From Haliscomenobacter sp. (lineage in GTDB: Bacteria; Bacteroidota; Bacteroidia; Chitinophagales; Saprospiraceae): a stretch of DNA of 64,000 nt. Below the pieces are notes generated by a model that worked only from the letters and a program-made list of their open reading frames with translations, was not told where the DNA came from and did not search any database. Shown here piece by piece: positions 56,183 to 64,000 of the stretch. The stretch is from positions 1 through 64,000 of the forward strand of contig JADJHZ010000008.1 in assembly GCA_016707205.1 (NCBI GenBank), read 5' to 3'. How positions within the stretch are numbered: position 1 is the first letter of the stretch; every line of letters starts with the position of its first letter. Position numbers and translations under genes: made by a program.

Positions 56183-57535
56183 ATGTCGAATGCGTCTGCC
56201 AAATTATTAAAAATCCTCATTCTTGCTGCCATTTTGTTCCAAAGCCTGAACGTGCCGGCTCAATTTATGGATCGCCGGACCCAGCGGCAGCTCGACGAGA
56301 AAATCCGGGAGTCCAAGATATTCTCCCAATATTTCACCGGGTTTGCGCTGTTTGACCCGGCCAAAGACGCGATGCTGTATCAAAAAGATGCGTTCAAGTA
56401 CTTCACGCCCGCCTCTAACACCAAGTTGTTCACCCTCTATACGGTCCTGAAAATCCTGGGAGACAGCATGCCCGTCCTGCGCTATGGATACCGCGACCAA
56501 CTCCTGGTGATCCAGGGCACGGGCAACCCGTTGTTCTTTCATCCGGACTTTGAGGATAACGCCCAAGGCTGGGACATCCTTAAGCAGGCTAAAAACCTGA
56601 TGCTGTATTCCGAGGATAATTACCGAGACGACCACTTTGGGCCCGGATGGTCCTGGGCAGACTACCAATATGCCTATCAGGTGGAAAAAAGCCCGTTCCC
56701 GGTTCATGGAAACTTCGCGCATATTTTCCGGGATTCCGGGGAAACGCAAATTAAAACCCAGCCTGCCTACTTTGCCCGATTCCTTCGTCCGGCGCCTGCC
56801 GGCGGCGGAGTATACCCAAGAATCCAAAGAGAGGAAACCGGTGATTATTTTTTCTATAACGAAGCGGCGCTCAACGGCCGGCCATTCTCCGTTGACGTTC
56901 CCTATAATCAGTCTGCCCATGCCGTATGCGGGTTGCTTAGCGATACGCTGGGCATCCGCGTCCTGCCGGCGTCTGAGATCCCCGGACCGCTGCCTGCCTT
57001 CAAAACGGTATATGCCCCCCTTCCGGACACGTTGCTCCAGCGTTTTATGCAGGAGAGCGACAATTACCTGGCAGAGCAGTTGCTGCTGATGTGCTCCGCC
57101 AAATTATCCGATACACTGAACACGGAAGCCGTCATCGAATATGCCAAGAAAAACCTGTTCCAGGGGCTTCCTCCCGATACCCTGAACTGGGTGGACGGGT
57201 CGGGCCTGTCCCGGTACAATCTGTTTACCCCCCGGACGATCGTGGCGTTGTTAGATAAACTTTACCAGGAAGTTCCGCAGGAACGCCTGTTTCGCATCCT
57301 GGCTACCGGCGGAAAATCCGGCACCATCCGCTCCTGGTACGGAGGAAAAGCAGAACCCTACGTATTTGCCAAAACAGGCACGCTGGCCAACCAGCATTGC
57401 CTCAGCGGTTTTGTCAAAACCAGGAAGGGGCGCACCTTGATTTTCAGCTTCATGCACAATAACTTCAATGGGTCTGCAACGCCCATCCGGACCGAAATGC
57501 AGAGCGTGCTGGAATGGATCTGGGAATACCTGTGA
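56183..57535 (+). CDS. dacB: D-alanyl-D-alanine carboxypeptidase / endopeptidase (PBP4, family S13)
   Basis: 450 residues with a signal peptide (ILILAAILFQSLNVPAQ). The penicillin-binding motifs of S13 are present: SNTK (TPASNTKLF) near residue 76, SDN (QESDNYLAEQLLL) near 292 and KTGT (FAKTGTLANQH) near 400. The family's inserted domain II lies between the first two, somewhat short. It trims and cleaves peptidoglycan cross-links in the periplasm. It is divergent from the hydrolase-PBP1A unit, so wall-related genes cluster at 51.7-57.5 kb. Its stop codon directly abuts that of the next, convergent gene. Confidence 0.9.
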   Translation: MSNASAKLLKILILAAILFQSLNVPAQFMDRRTQRQLDEKIRESKIFSQYFTGFALFDPAKDAMLYQKDAFKYFTPASNTKLFTLYTVLKILGDSMPVLRYGYRDQLLVIQGTGNPLFFHPDFEDNAQGWDILKQAKNLMLYSEDNYRDDHFGPGWSWADYQYAYQVEKSPFPVHGNFAHIFRDSGETQIKTQPAYFARFLRPAPAGGGVYPRIQREETGDYFFYNEAALNGRPFSVDVPYNQSAHAVCGLLSDTLGIRVLPASEIPGPLPAFKTVYAPLPDTLLQRFMQESDNYLAEQLLLMCSAKLSDTLNTEAVIEYAKKNLFQGLPPDTLNWVDGSGLSRYNLFTPRTIVALLDKLYQEVPQERLFRILATGGKSGTIRSWYGGKAEPYVFAKTGTLANQHCLSGFVKTRKGRTLIFSFMHNNFNGSATPIRTEMQSVLEWIWEYL

Positions 57536-58321
57536 TCATTTCAGCACTTTACGACCCCACACCAGGACCTGAAAGCCATATATGCTAAGCCACAGAACCA
57601 GCGCAGCGAAGGAAAGGATGCCAAAAGCAGCATAGGGCTTAACCGCCCGCAAGTTGATGTTCATCAGTTCATAGCTGATGAAATCCGTTAGCACAAAGCC
57701 TGTGTGCACGCAAAACAGGACAAAAAGAACCTGGACCAGCTTGCTGAGGTAGCGAACCAGCTGAACGTCCCGGCTCGTTCGCAAATGGTGTTTTTTCTCC
57801 AGAATGTACCGGTATCCGAAATAGAGATAAGCGAAAAACGTTAACAAATACAGAGCGGTTTCTGAGGCGCCGTAAAATGGGTTGAAAAACGCGCGTTCCA
57901 CGTGCGACTTGTACGCAATAGGGGAAAGAAATACCCCCAGAAAAAAAAGGAATTGCCCTGCAGGAAGCACCAAATGCTTGCCGTCGCTCCACCGAAACTG
58001 GTAGGCCGGGTACAGGTTGAGCTTGATATGATAGAACAATAGCGGCGGGAACGACAAGCTAAAGTAGACCGGAAGGAAATACAAATGCGGAAAACGTTCC
58101 GGAAGGCCGGTCATCAACAGAATATAATGCAGCAGCGTAAGGCTGAACGCGATCAGCAATAAGCCGTAACAAAGGTTCGCGCGTTTTTCGCCGGAACGCT
58201 TAAAAAAGAAGAGCCCCCCAATGCCCAGCGCCTGAAGGAAAACTCCGGTTAACACTGCCAGCAGCAGGTAATAAAATAGGCTGTGGTGGCCGGGTAAGTC
58301 CAGAAAACGGGTTACGCCCAT
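57536..58321 (-). CDS. Seven-helix membrane protein, sensor-like, without a DNA-binding domain
   Basis: 261 residues, nearly all in seven hydrophobic helices (from FYYLLLAVLTGVFLQALG to FAALVLWLSIYGFQVLVW; both quoted within limits). The layout resembles the N-terminal membrane part of the AraC-type regulators found in Bacteroidota, which carry a C-terminal HTH. Here the frame ends at the last helix with WGRKVLK, and its stop codon is directly adjacent to the dacB stop, so no HTH follows. It may be a stand-alone sensor or a truncated regulator. Start ATG 58321 (a TTG at 58327 is in frame). Confidence 0.6.
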   Translation of the reverse strand: MGVTRFLDLPGHHSLFYYLLLAVLTGVFLQALGIGGLFFFKRSGEKRANLCYGLLLIAFSLTLLHYILLMTGLPERFPHLYFLPVYFSLSFPPLLFYHIKLNLYPAYQFRWSDGKHLVLPAGQFLFFLGVFLSPIAYKSHVERAFFNPFYGASETALYLLTFFAYLYFGYRYILEKKHHLRTSRDVQLVRYLSKLVQVLFVLFCVHTGFVLTDFISYELMNINLRAVKPYAAFGILSFAALVLWLSIYGFQVLVWGRKVLK

Positions 58322-58438
58322 GCACAATGGAGTTTAAACATGCCGAAGTTGTTACTAATTTACGAAATGTCCTATCGGATAGGGGCGTCATTTTTTTCGG
58401 TGGCAAAAATCATCCTTTTTTCAGACCGATTTCACTGG

Positions 58439-58466
58439 TTTGTATTGAACCTACGTGCGTAATTTG
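58439..58466 (+). promoter_or_regulatory. Candidate promoter of the CoA-transferase gene
   Basis: TTTG at 58439-58442, a 17-bp spacer, then TAATTTG at 58460-58466. This is one base shorter than TAnnTTTG. It ends 28 bp before the start codon. Confidence 0.5.
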
Positions 58467-58494
58467 CTTATTGAAATAATAAAACGCGATAGAA

Positions 58495-59787
58495 ATGATA
58501 AACACAAAAAACTACCAGCCTGTCACTGCGGAAGAGGCGGTATCGATCATTAAGCCCGGGGACAAGATCTTCATTCATAGTGCCGCCGCCGCGCCGCAAA
58601 CGCTGGTCAAGGCGCTTGTTGTAAGGGGCGGGGAACTGCGCAATGTAGAGATTTACCAGTTGCACACCGAGGGCGTTGCGCCCTATGTAGACGAACCGTT
58701 TTATAAAAGCTTCCATGTCAAGAACATGTTTGTAGGCGCCAATATGCGCAAAGCGGTTCAGGAAGGCCGCGCCGATTTTATTCCGGTGTTCCTCAGCGAA
58801 ACGCCCCGCCTGATCCGCCGGGGGATTATTCAACTGGACGCCGCGCTGGTCCAGGTCTCTCCTCCCGACCGCAACGGATACGTATCCCTGGGTATTTCCG
58901 TGGACACCACCCTGTCGGCGACCCAAACCGCCCGCAAGTTAATCGCAGAGGTCAACCCCAATATGCCACGCACGGCCGGAGACGGCAGCATCCACATCAG
59001 CCGCTTTGCCAAAGTGGTCGAAGTCGACTACCCCCTTCCGGAGATGATCATCCCCGATCCCGACGAGATTGAGACCCGTATCGGCCAGTTCGTCGCCGAA
59101 CTCGTCGACGACGGCGCTACCCTGCAAATGGGCATCGGCGCGATTCCCAACGCCGCGCTGGCTGCTATGACCAACCATAAAGACCTCGGCATACACACCG
59201 AGATGTTCTCCGACGGCGTCATTCCGCTGATCGAAAAAGGCGTGATCACCAATAAGAACAAGGTCAAGCACCGCAACTTTACCGTCACCAGCTTCATGAT
59301 GGGCTCCCGCAAACTCTACGATTTCGTAGACGATAACCCCACCATACGCTTCCTGGATGTAGAGTACGTCAACGACACGGCGATCATCCGCCAAAACCCG
59401 AAAGTGACGGCGATCAACAGCGCCATCGAAGTCGATTTCACCGGGCAGGTTTGCGCGGATTCTATCGGCACCCGCATCTATTCCGGCGTAGGCGGACAAA
59501 TGGACTTCATGCGGGGAGCAGCCCTCTCCGACCATGGCAAACCCATCATCGCGCTGCCTTCCTCCACAAACAAAGGCCTCAGCCGGATCGTGTCCACCCT
59601 CCACCCAGGCGCCGGCGTCGTGACGACCCGCGCCCACGTGCACTACGTCGTGACCGAATACGGCGTGGCGGAAATGTATGGCCGCACCATCCGCGAACGC
59701 ATCCGGGCTATGATCAATATCGCGCACCCAGACCACCGCGAACGCCTGGAACGCGAAGCGTTTGATCTTTGGCATTTTCACGTATAA
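58495..59787 (+). CDS. Acetyl-CoA hydrolase / CoA-transferase (Cat1 family)
   Basis: 430 residues, two CoA-transferase folds. The second half has HTEMFSDG with the catalytic Glu that forms the glutamyl-CoA intermediate, and GVGGQMDFMRGA, a conserved loop. GIGAIPNAAL is the oxyanion-hole region. Such enzymes swap CoA between acetyl-CoA and acids such as 4-hydroxybutyrate, propionate or succinate, or hydrolyse acetyl-CoA; the exact substrate cannot be read. Monocistronic, with a clear promoter and terminator. Confidence 0.88.
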   Translation: MINTKNYQPVTAEEAVSIIKPGDKIFIHSAAAAPQTLVKALVVRGGELRNVEIYQLHTEGVAPYVDEPFYKSFHVKNMFVGANMRKAVQEGRADFIPVFLSETPRLIRRGIIQLDAALVQVSPPDRNGYVSLGISVDTTLSATQTARKLIAEVNPNMPRTAGDGSIHISRFAKVVEVDYPLPEMIIPDPDEIETRIGQFVAELVDDGATLQMGIGAIPNAALAAMTNHKDLGIHTEMFSDGVIPLIEKGVITNKNKVKHRNFTVTSFMMGSRKLYDFVDDNPTIRFLDVEYVNDTAIIRQNPKVTAINSAIEVDFTGQVCADSIGTRIYSGVGGQMDFMRGAALSDHGKPIIALPSSTNKGLSRIVSTLHPGAGVVTTRAHVHYVVTEYGVAEMYGRTIRERIRAMINIAHPDHRERLEREAFDLWHFHV

Positions 59788-59794
59788 AAAAAAA

Positions 59795-59822
59795 GAGCGG
59801 GCTAAAGGCCCGCTCTTTTTTT
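59795..59822. terminator. Bidirectional intrinsic terminator
   Basis: Perfect 8-bp stem GAGCGGGC / GCCCGCTC around TAAAG, with an A run on the left and T9 on the right. It ends both the CoA-transferase (+) and dinB (-) transcripts. Confidence 0.93.
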
Positions 59823-60980
59823 TTATACCGCTTTCGTTTTCATTGCAGAAGCGCGGGTAATGACGCCCGATCCGAAGCGGGTGCGAATCTTGTCCAGCGC
59901 GTCGAGGAGGCGCGTATCTTCAGGGGTATCTTCGAATAAATTCAATTGAGGCCTTCCGTGCACCAAGCCACTGAAGCGTACGCCCAGCAGCCGGATGCGC
60001 TGCCTGCGCTCGTAGAGCTGCGCAAACAGTTCGTGCGCAACGCCCATCAAAAACTGGTCGCTGGCGGTATAGGGAATAGCGCGCTGGCGCGTAAACGTGT
60101 TGAAGTCGGCGTAACGCAACTTAAGCGTAATGCAGGAAGTGCGTTGCTGCCGCTGACGGAGTTCGTAGCCCAATTCCATGATCATGGACGTGAGCTGGTC
60201 GCGCAGCCAGCCCATATCTGCGGTATCTTGCGGGAACGTGCGTTCGGTAGAGACCGATTTTTGATCGTGGTAGGGCACAACGGGGCTGTCGTCCTCGGCG
60301 TTGGCTCTTTTCCAGAGGAGGACGCCTTGCCGGCCAAACTCGCGCTCCAACAGGCGGGGCGGTATCCGGCGAAGGGTCTCGATCGTGCGCACCCCCATGA
60401 GGTTGAGCTTGCGGGCAGTCGCTTCGCCTACGGCAGGGAGTTTGTTCACGGGAAGCGGGGCGATGTATTCCCGTTCAGTACCCGCTGCGACCAGTTGCTC
60501 GCCATTGGGCTTGGCTTCACCCGCACCGATCTTCGCCACGAGTTTGTTCACCGCCAGGGCCATGGAAATCGGTAGCCCGCTCTCGCGCAAAATGCGCTGA
60601 CGCAACTCTACCGCCCAGCGCCAGCAGCCAAAGTAGCGGTCCATCCCGCTCAGATCGGCGTAAAATTCGTCGATCGACGCCTTCTCAAACAAGGGCGCCC
60701 GCTCCGCAATGATCTCGCCAACCATTTTGGAATACCTGCCGTACGCCTCCATGTCCCCCCGTACCACAATAGCGTCTGGGCAAAGGCGAAGCGCTGTGCG
60801 GACGGGCATCGCCGAACGCACGCCAAACCGGCGCGCTTCATAACTGCACGACGCAACGACCCCCCGGCCGCTATACCCGCCTACAATAAGCGGTTTGCCC
60901 TTGAGAGAAGGGTTGCGCAGGCTCTCTACAGAAGCAAAAAACGCGTCCAGATCGAGGTGCAAAATCGCGCGATCAAACAT
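59823..60980 (-). CDS. dinB: DNA polymerase IV (Y family)
   Basis: 385 residues. Catalytic motifs: DLDAFFASVE near residues 9-18 and KASIDEFYADLSG near 105-117, holding the metal-binding Asp/Glu. Fingers, HhH thumb (LPAVGEATARKL) and the little finger domain follow, and then QLNLF near residue 349, a sliding-clamp-binding motif. It copies damaged DNA at low fidelity. The start is ATG 60980, aligning with the family (MFDRAILHLDLDAFF). An inverted repeat lies just upstream. The likely partner, dnaE2, is at 8.5 kb. Confidence 0.94.
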   Translation of the reverse strand: MFDRAILHLDLDAFFASVESLRNPSLKGKPLIVGGYSGRGVVASCSYEARRFGVRSAMPVRTALRLCPDAIVVRGDMEAYGRYSKMVGEIIAERAPLFEKASIDEFYADLSGMDRYFGCWRWAVELRQRILRESGLPISMALAVNKLVAKIGAGEAKPNGEQLVAAGTEREYIAPLPVNKLPAVGEATARKLNLMGVRTIETLRRIPPRLLEREFGRQGVLLWKRANAEDDSPVVPYHDQKSVSTERTFPQDTADMGWLRDQLTSMIMELGYELRQRQQRTSCITLKLRYADFNTFTRQRAIPYTASDQFLMGVAHELFAQLYERRQRIRLLGVRFSGLVHGRPQLNLFEDTPEDTRLLDALDKIRTRFGSGVITRASAMKTKAV

Positions 60981-60984
60981 ATAA

Positions 60985-61006
60985 AACAGTTTATTAAACA
61001 ATAATA
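60985..61006. promoter_or_regulatory. Inverted repeat upstream of dinB
   Basis: TTTATTA and TAATAAA, 7-bp perfect inverted repeats with a 5-bp spacer, about 10 bp before the dinB ATG. It could be an operator; the regulator is unknown. Confidence 0.35.
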
Positions 61007-61042
61007 AACAAAAAGTGTCACAAAACACCCCCTCGGGAGAAA

Positions 61043-61050
61043 TACTTTTG
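61043..61050 (+). promoter_or_regulatory. Candidate -7 element of the M1 peptidase gene
   Basis: TACTTTTG fits TAnnTTTG, 46 bp before the start. It sits inside a GGGAGA / TCTCCC inverted pair (61035-61066). No clear -33 element. Confidence 0.4.
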
Positions 61051-61096
61051 TGTTAATTTGTCTCCCGCCGAAAAACGCCTTTTGGGTCCAATAAAA

Positions 61097-64000
61097 ATGA
61101 AAGCACATTTTCTCTTCTTATTGCTGCCCATACTGGGACAAGCTCAAATACCCTACTTCCAGCAGGAAGCGCATTACCGGATCGATGTTGCGCTCGACGA
61201 TTCCCTGCATCAGATCCGGGGCCAGTGGGCGATGGACTACGTCAACCATTCCCCCGATACGCTGAGCTATATCCTCATCCACCTTTGGGCCAACGCCTTT
61301 CAAGATCGAAGCAGCGCCTTCGCCCGCCAAAAACTGCGGCAAAACAGCCTGGCATTTCACTTTGCGCCTGATAGCCAGCGGGGAGGCTATCAAGACCTTG
61401 CGTTTACCGCCGCAGGGAAGCCTCTATCCCCGGAGTCCTGGGAAGGCCATTCAGACATTATCCGCCTGAACCTCCCCGAGCCCTTGGCGCCTGGGCGCCG
61501 GGTCTCGCTCTCTACCCCATTTACCCTGCAAATACCCGCTTCCTTCTCCCGCCTGGGGCGCGTTGGGCAATCGTACCAGATGACGCAGTGGTACCCCAAA
61601 CCGGCGGTATACGACCGCGAAGGCTGGCATCCTATGCCCTACCTCGAATGGGGGGAGTACTATTCCGAATTCGGAAGTTTTGACGTGCGCCTCACCTTGC
61701 CCGAAAATTACGTGGTCGGCGCTACCGGGAAGCTGGAATCGCCCGAAGAAGTAGAATTCCTGCAGCAAAAAGCGGCTGCTACCGAAGCCTATCTGAACGA
61801 CCCGGACAAATCGCCCCGCCACGACCCGGCCTTCACCCAGGGAACCTTTCCGCCGTCCAGCGCAGCGATGAAGACCATTCGCTACACAGCGGACAACGTC
61901 CACGATTTTGCCTGGTTTGCCGACAAGCGGTTTCGGGTCCAAAAGGGCCAGGTTGTGCAGCCTTCGGGCGCGGTTACCGAGACCTGGGTCATGTTCGCCG
62001 ACGAGGAGGAAGACCTGTGGAAGGACGCGCTGGGGTACGTCAACCGGGCGGTGGCCTTCTATTCCGGCCTGGTGGGCGAATACCCCTACCCCCATGCCAC
62101 AGCCGTACAGAGCGCGCTGAGCGCAGGCGGCGGCATGGAGTACCCGATGATCACGGTGATCGGGTTGTCGGGCAACGCCCAGGGGCTCGACGAGGTGATC
62201 ACCCACGAGGTAGGGCACAACTGGTTCTACGGCGTTCTGGGCTTCAACGAGCGCGACCATGCCTGGATGGATGAAGGGATCAACTCTTACTACGACCACC
62301 GCTACTCCCGCGCCTATTACCCGGGAAGCAGCCTCGACAGCTATGTCCCCGCCTTCCTGCAGGGAGGCTCCAAACTGGAAGCCGGAGAGGCCGCTTACCT
62401 TTACCTGGCCCGCCAAAACCGCGACCAGCCGCCGGCAACCTCTTCCGACGGGTTTGATGTCATCAACTATTTTATCCAATCGTACGAAAAGCCGGCCTTC
62501 GTCTTCCGCTATCTGGAAAAGTATCTCGGCCGCGAAGCATTCGATGACGCCATACAGGCATTTTACCAGGAATGGAAATTCCGACATCCAGCGCCCGCCG
62601 ATCTCCGCGATTTCCTCATCCGAAAAAGCGGCAAAAACCTGGATTGGCTCTTCGACGGCTTTATCCGCAGCAACCAAAGACAGGACTATGCCATCCGGAA
62701 CGCGCGCCGGGTAGGCGAGGAACTGGAAGTCGAGATGGTAAACCGGGGAACGATTGCGGGGCCCATTCAACTCGCCGCGCTATCCAGGGATACGCAAACG
62801 CGTTGGAGCGAATGGGTGGAGGGCTTTACCGGAGTAAAAACCGTCCAGATACCCGCAGGGCCCTACCAGCAGCTCGTGCTGGATCCCGGGCACTACACCC
62901 CCGATTTTCAGCGCCGCAACAACGCTTTGCGCATGAACGGATGGCTTCGAAAAACCGCTCCCCTCCGGCCGGGTATCTGGCCTACGCTGGAGAATGAATC
63001 CTTCACTCAGTTCTTCTTTCAGCCGGCTATCTCCTGGAATGCATACGACGAGTTCCAGTTTGGTCTCTGGATACACAATACGACGATCCCTGGGCCCAGG
63101 TTAAGCTATAGCCTCCTGCCCTTCTACGCGTTCGGAAGCCGGACGCTGACGGGCAACGCCTCCTTCCGCTACCGCTGGCTCCCGCTTTCCGGCCCCTGGC
63201 GCGTCATTGAAGGACATTTAGACGGAAAACAATACGGCTACAAGGAAAACGAAACGCACGCCTATCGCTTGTCCTACCGCCGGATGGCGCCCTCCGTCCG
63301 ATTGGCATTCCGCAGCGGCAAATCTCAAATGTCGGAGCATACGCTTACCGGAGGCCTCGCATGGGTAGATCAGCAGACGCCGCAATTTGGCATAGGAGGT
63401 ATGTACGAAGGAAAAAAGAACGTTACTACCCGCATTCAAACAGCAGCATACGAAGGCAGGAATAACAACGCGCTGCAGCCCGCTAACTGGCGGATCGCAT
63501 GGGAGCGATCTGCTTTGCCGGGATGGAACCAAACGGCCGCTTTTCACAAAGGAAGCCTGGCGTTTGAAATCTCCCCGGCGTACCATCAGGATAAGCGCCT
63601 GCATATCCGCTTGTTTGCCGGGGCATTTCTCGACAACAACCCCTCCCGCAAAGGGCTCAGCCTCCTGCCCAATGCCTGGAGCCTCAGCGGCCAGGGATTT
63701 ACCGACTACCGGTTCGAGGAAAGCTTCATTGGAAGGAACCAGGAGGAAGGTCTTCGGGCACAGCAGATCCACCTCCTGGAAGGAGGTATGAAATTCGCGA
63801 CCGGCCCCGCGCAGCGCCTGGGCCGCTCCAATACCTGGCTGCTCGCGCTAAACCTGCACGCCGACCTGCCCATCCGCTTTCCGTTGGGCCTGCCGGTGCA
63901 AGCCTATTTCGACATGGGCTACAACGGCAGTCAGAAAGGGCAAAACGCCATCCCGCTTGAGAAGCCGTTACTCTGGAGCGGCGGCCTTTCCTTTACAGCG
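61097..64000 (+). CDS. M1-family metallopeptidase with C-terminal barrel-like domain (partial)
   Basis: An open frame of 968 codons running off the right edge. It has a signal peptide (MKAHFLFLLLPILGQAQ), an N-terminal beta domain, then the gluzincin site: GGMEYP (substrate-binding exopeptidase-type loop) near residue 347, HEVGHNW at about 370-376 and the third zinc ligand Glu in WMDEGINSYYD near 395. It is a secreted or surface aminopeptidase. After about residue 650 the sequence turns to alternating aromatic/polar beta strands (for example FGIGGMYEGKKNV), like an outer-membrane barrel rather than the usual M1 helical domain IV. Such long M1 proteins occur in Bacteroidota. The C-terminus is missing from the window. 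Confidence 0.9.
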   Translation, partial: MKAHFLFLLLPILGQAQIPYFQQEAHYRIDVALDDSLHQIRGQWAMDYVNHSPDTLSYILIHLWANAFQDRSSAFARQKLRQNSLAFHFAPDSQRGGYQDLAFTAAGKPLSPESWEGHSDIIRLNLPEPLAPGRRVSLSTPFTLQIPASFSRLGRVGQSYQMTQWYPKPAVYDREGWHPMPYLEWGEYYSEFGSFDVRLTLPENYVVGATGKLESPEEVEFLQQKAAATEAYLNDPDKSPRHDPAFTQGTFPPSSAAMKTIRYTADNVHDFAWFADKRFRVQKGQVVQPSGAVTETWVMFADEEEDLWKDALGYVNRAVAFYSGLVGEYPYPHATAVQSALSAGGGMEYPMITVIGLSGNAQGLDEVITHEVGHNWFYGVLGFNERDHAWMDEGINSYYDHRYSRAYYPGSSLDSYVPAFLQGGSKLEAGEAAYLYLARQNRDQPPATSSDGFDVINYFIQSYEKPAFVFRYLEKYLGREAFDDAIQAFYQEWKFRHPAPADLRDFLIRKSGKNLDWLFDGFIRSNQRQDYAIRNARRVGEELEVEMVNRGTIAGPIQLAALSRDTQTRWSEWVEGFTGVKTVQIPAGPYQQLVLDPGHYTPDFQRRNNALRMNGWLRKTAPLRPGIWPTLENESFTQFFFQPAISWNAYDEFQFGLWIHNTTIPGPRLSYSLLPFYAFGSRTLTGNASFRYRWLPLSGPWRVIEGHLDGKQYGYKENETHAYRLSYRRMAPSVRLAFRSGKSQMSEHTLTGGLAWVDQQTPQFGIGGMYEGKKNVTTRIQTAAYEGRNNNALQPANWRIAWERSALPGWNQTAAFHKGSLAFEISPAYHQDKRLHIRLFAGAFLDNNPSRKGLSLLPNAWSLSGQGFTDYRFEESFIGRNQEEGLRAQQIHLLEGGMKFATGPAQRLGRSNTWLLALNLHADLPIRFPLGLPVQAYFDMGYNGSQKGQNAIPLEKPLLWSGGLSFTA

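Overview
The window looks like a chromosomal segment of a member of the Bacteroidota, most likely class Saprospiria (Lewinella / Haliscomenobacter / Phaeodactylibacter relatives). This is inferred from gene content: OmpA-family and DUF5723 barrel proteins, DUF3667, head-GIN (DUF2807) and DUF3494 proteins, a tsaE-ald pair, a single-chain glycyl-tRNA synthetase and two separate type II topoisomerase B subunits. It also rests on TTTG / TAnnTTTG promoter elements and the general lack of Shine-Dalgarno sequences. G+C is fairly high, and no phage, plasmid, CRISPR or rRNA region is visible.

Layout. 1-2.2 kb: glycosyltransferase pair (GT2 plus GT-C-like membrane protein). 2.3-4.8 kb: P460-like haem lipoprotein divergent from uvrC. 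5.4-8.4 kb: a tryptophanase-type lyase with three frameshifts, an atypical SDR, then an extraordinary G-homopolymer segment. 8.5-17 kb: accessory DnaE2/ImuC-type polymerase, ice-binding-like lipoprotein, OmpA protein, GH127 arabinofuranosidase. 17-24 kb: ScfR/RamB-like regulator, membrane-anchored MutS-like ATPase, DUF3667 protein, leucine-rich-repeat protein. 24-30 kb: ddl, gyrB, sulfotransferase, tsaE, ald, DinB-superfamily protein. 30-41 kb: DUF5723, glyQS, head-GIN protein, lon, parE, small membrane protein, S66 peptidase. 41-49 kb: tRNA-Thr, HD hydrolase, OmpA lipoprotein, CPA2 antiporter, recO, corA. 49-58 kb: molybdenum hydroxylase pair, PBP1A, serine hydrolase, dacB. 58-64 kb: CoA-transferase, dinB, M1 metallopeptidase cut by the window edge.

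Functional themes are DNA replication and repair (uvrC, dnaE2, dinB, gyrB, parE, recO), peptidoglycan synthesis and turnover (ddl, S66 peptidase, PBP1A, serine hydrolase, dacB), outer-membrane and cell-surface proteins, and proteostasis (lon). Most genes are monocistronic or in pairs. The clear two-gene units are GT2/GT-C, 39.5-41.1 kb, IorA/IorB and PBP1A/serine hydrolase.

The most unusual signal is intergenic. Tandem arrays of 7-, 8- or 9-bp units lie at many gene ends, and at several loci an array is followed by its own reverse complement, so the RNA would fold into a long hairpin. The unit differs between loci but matches between the two arms of one locus. A second signal is a MITE-like element at 32.17-32.33 kb that supplies the glyQS stop codon, with a solo end of the same family right after dnaE. 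A caution: five conserved genes carry single-base frameshifts, several in homopolymers, including lon. Consensus sequencing error is therefore a strong explanation for those and possibly for the G-rich segment.
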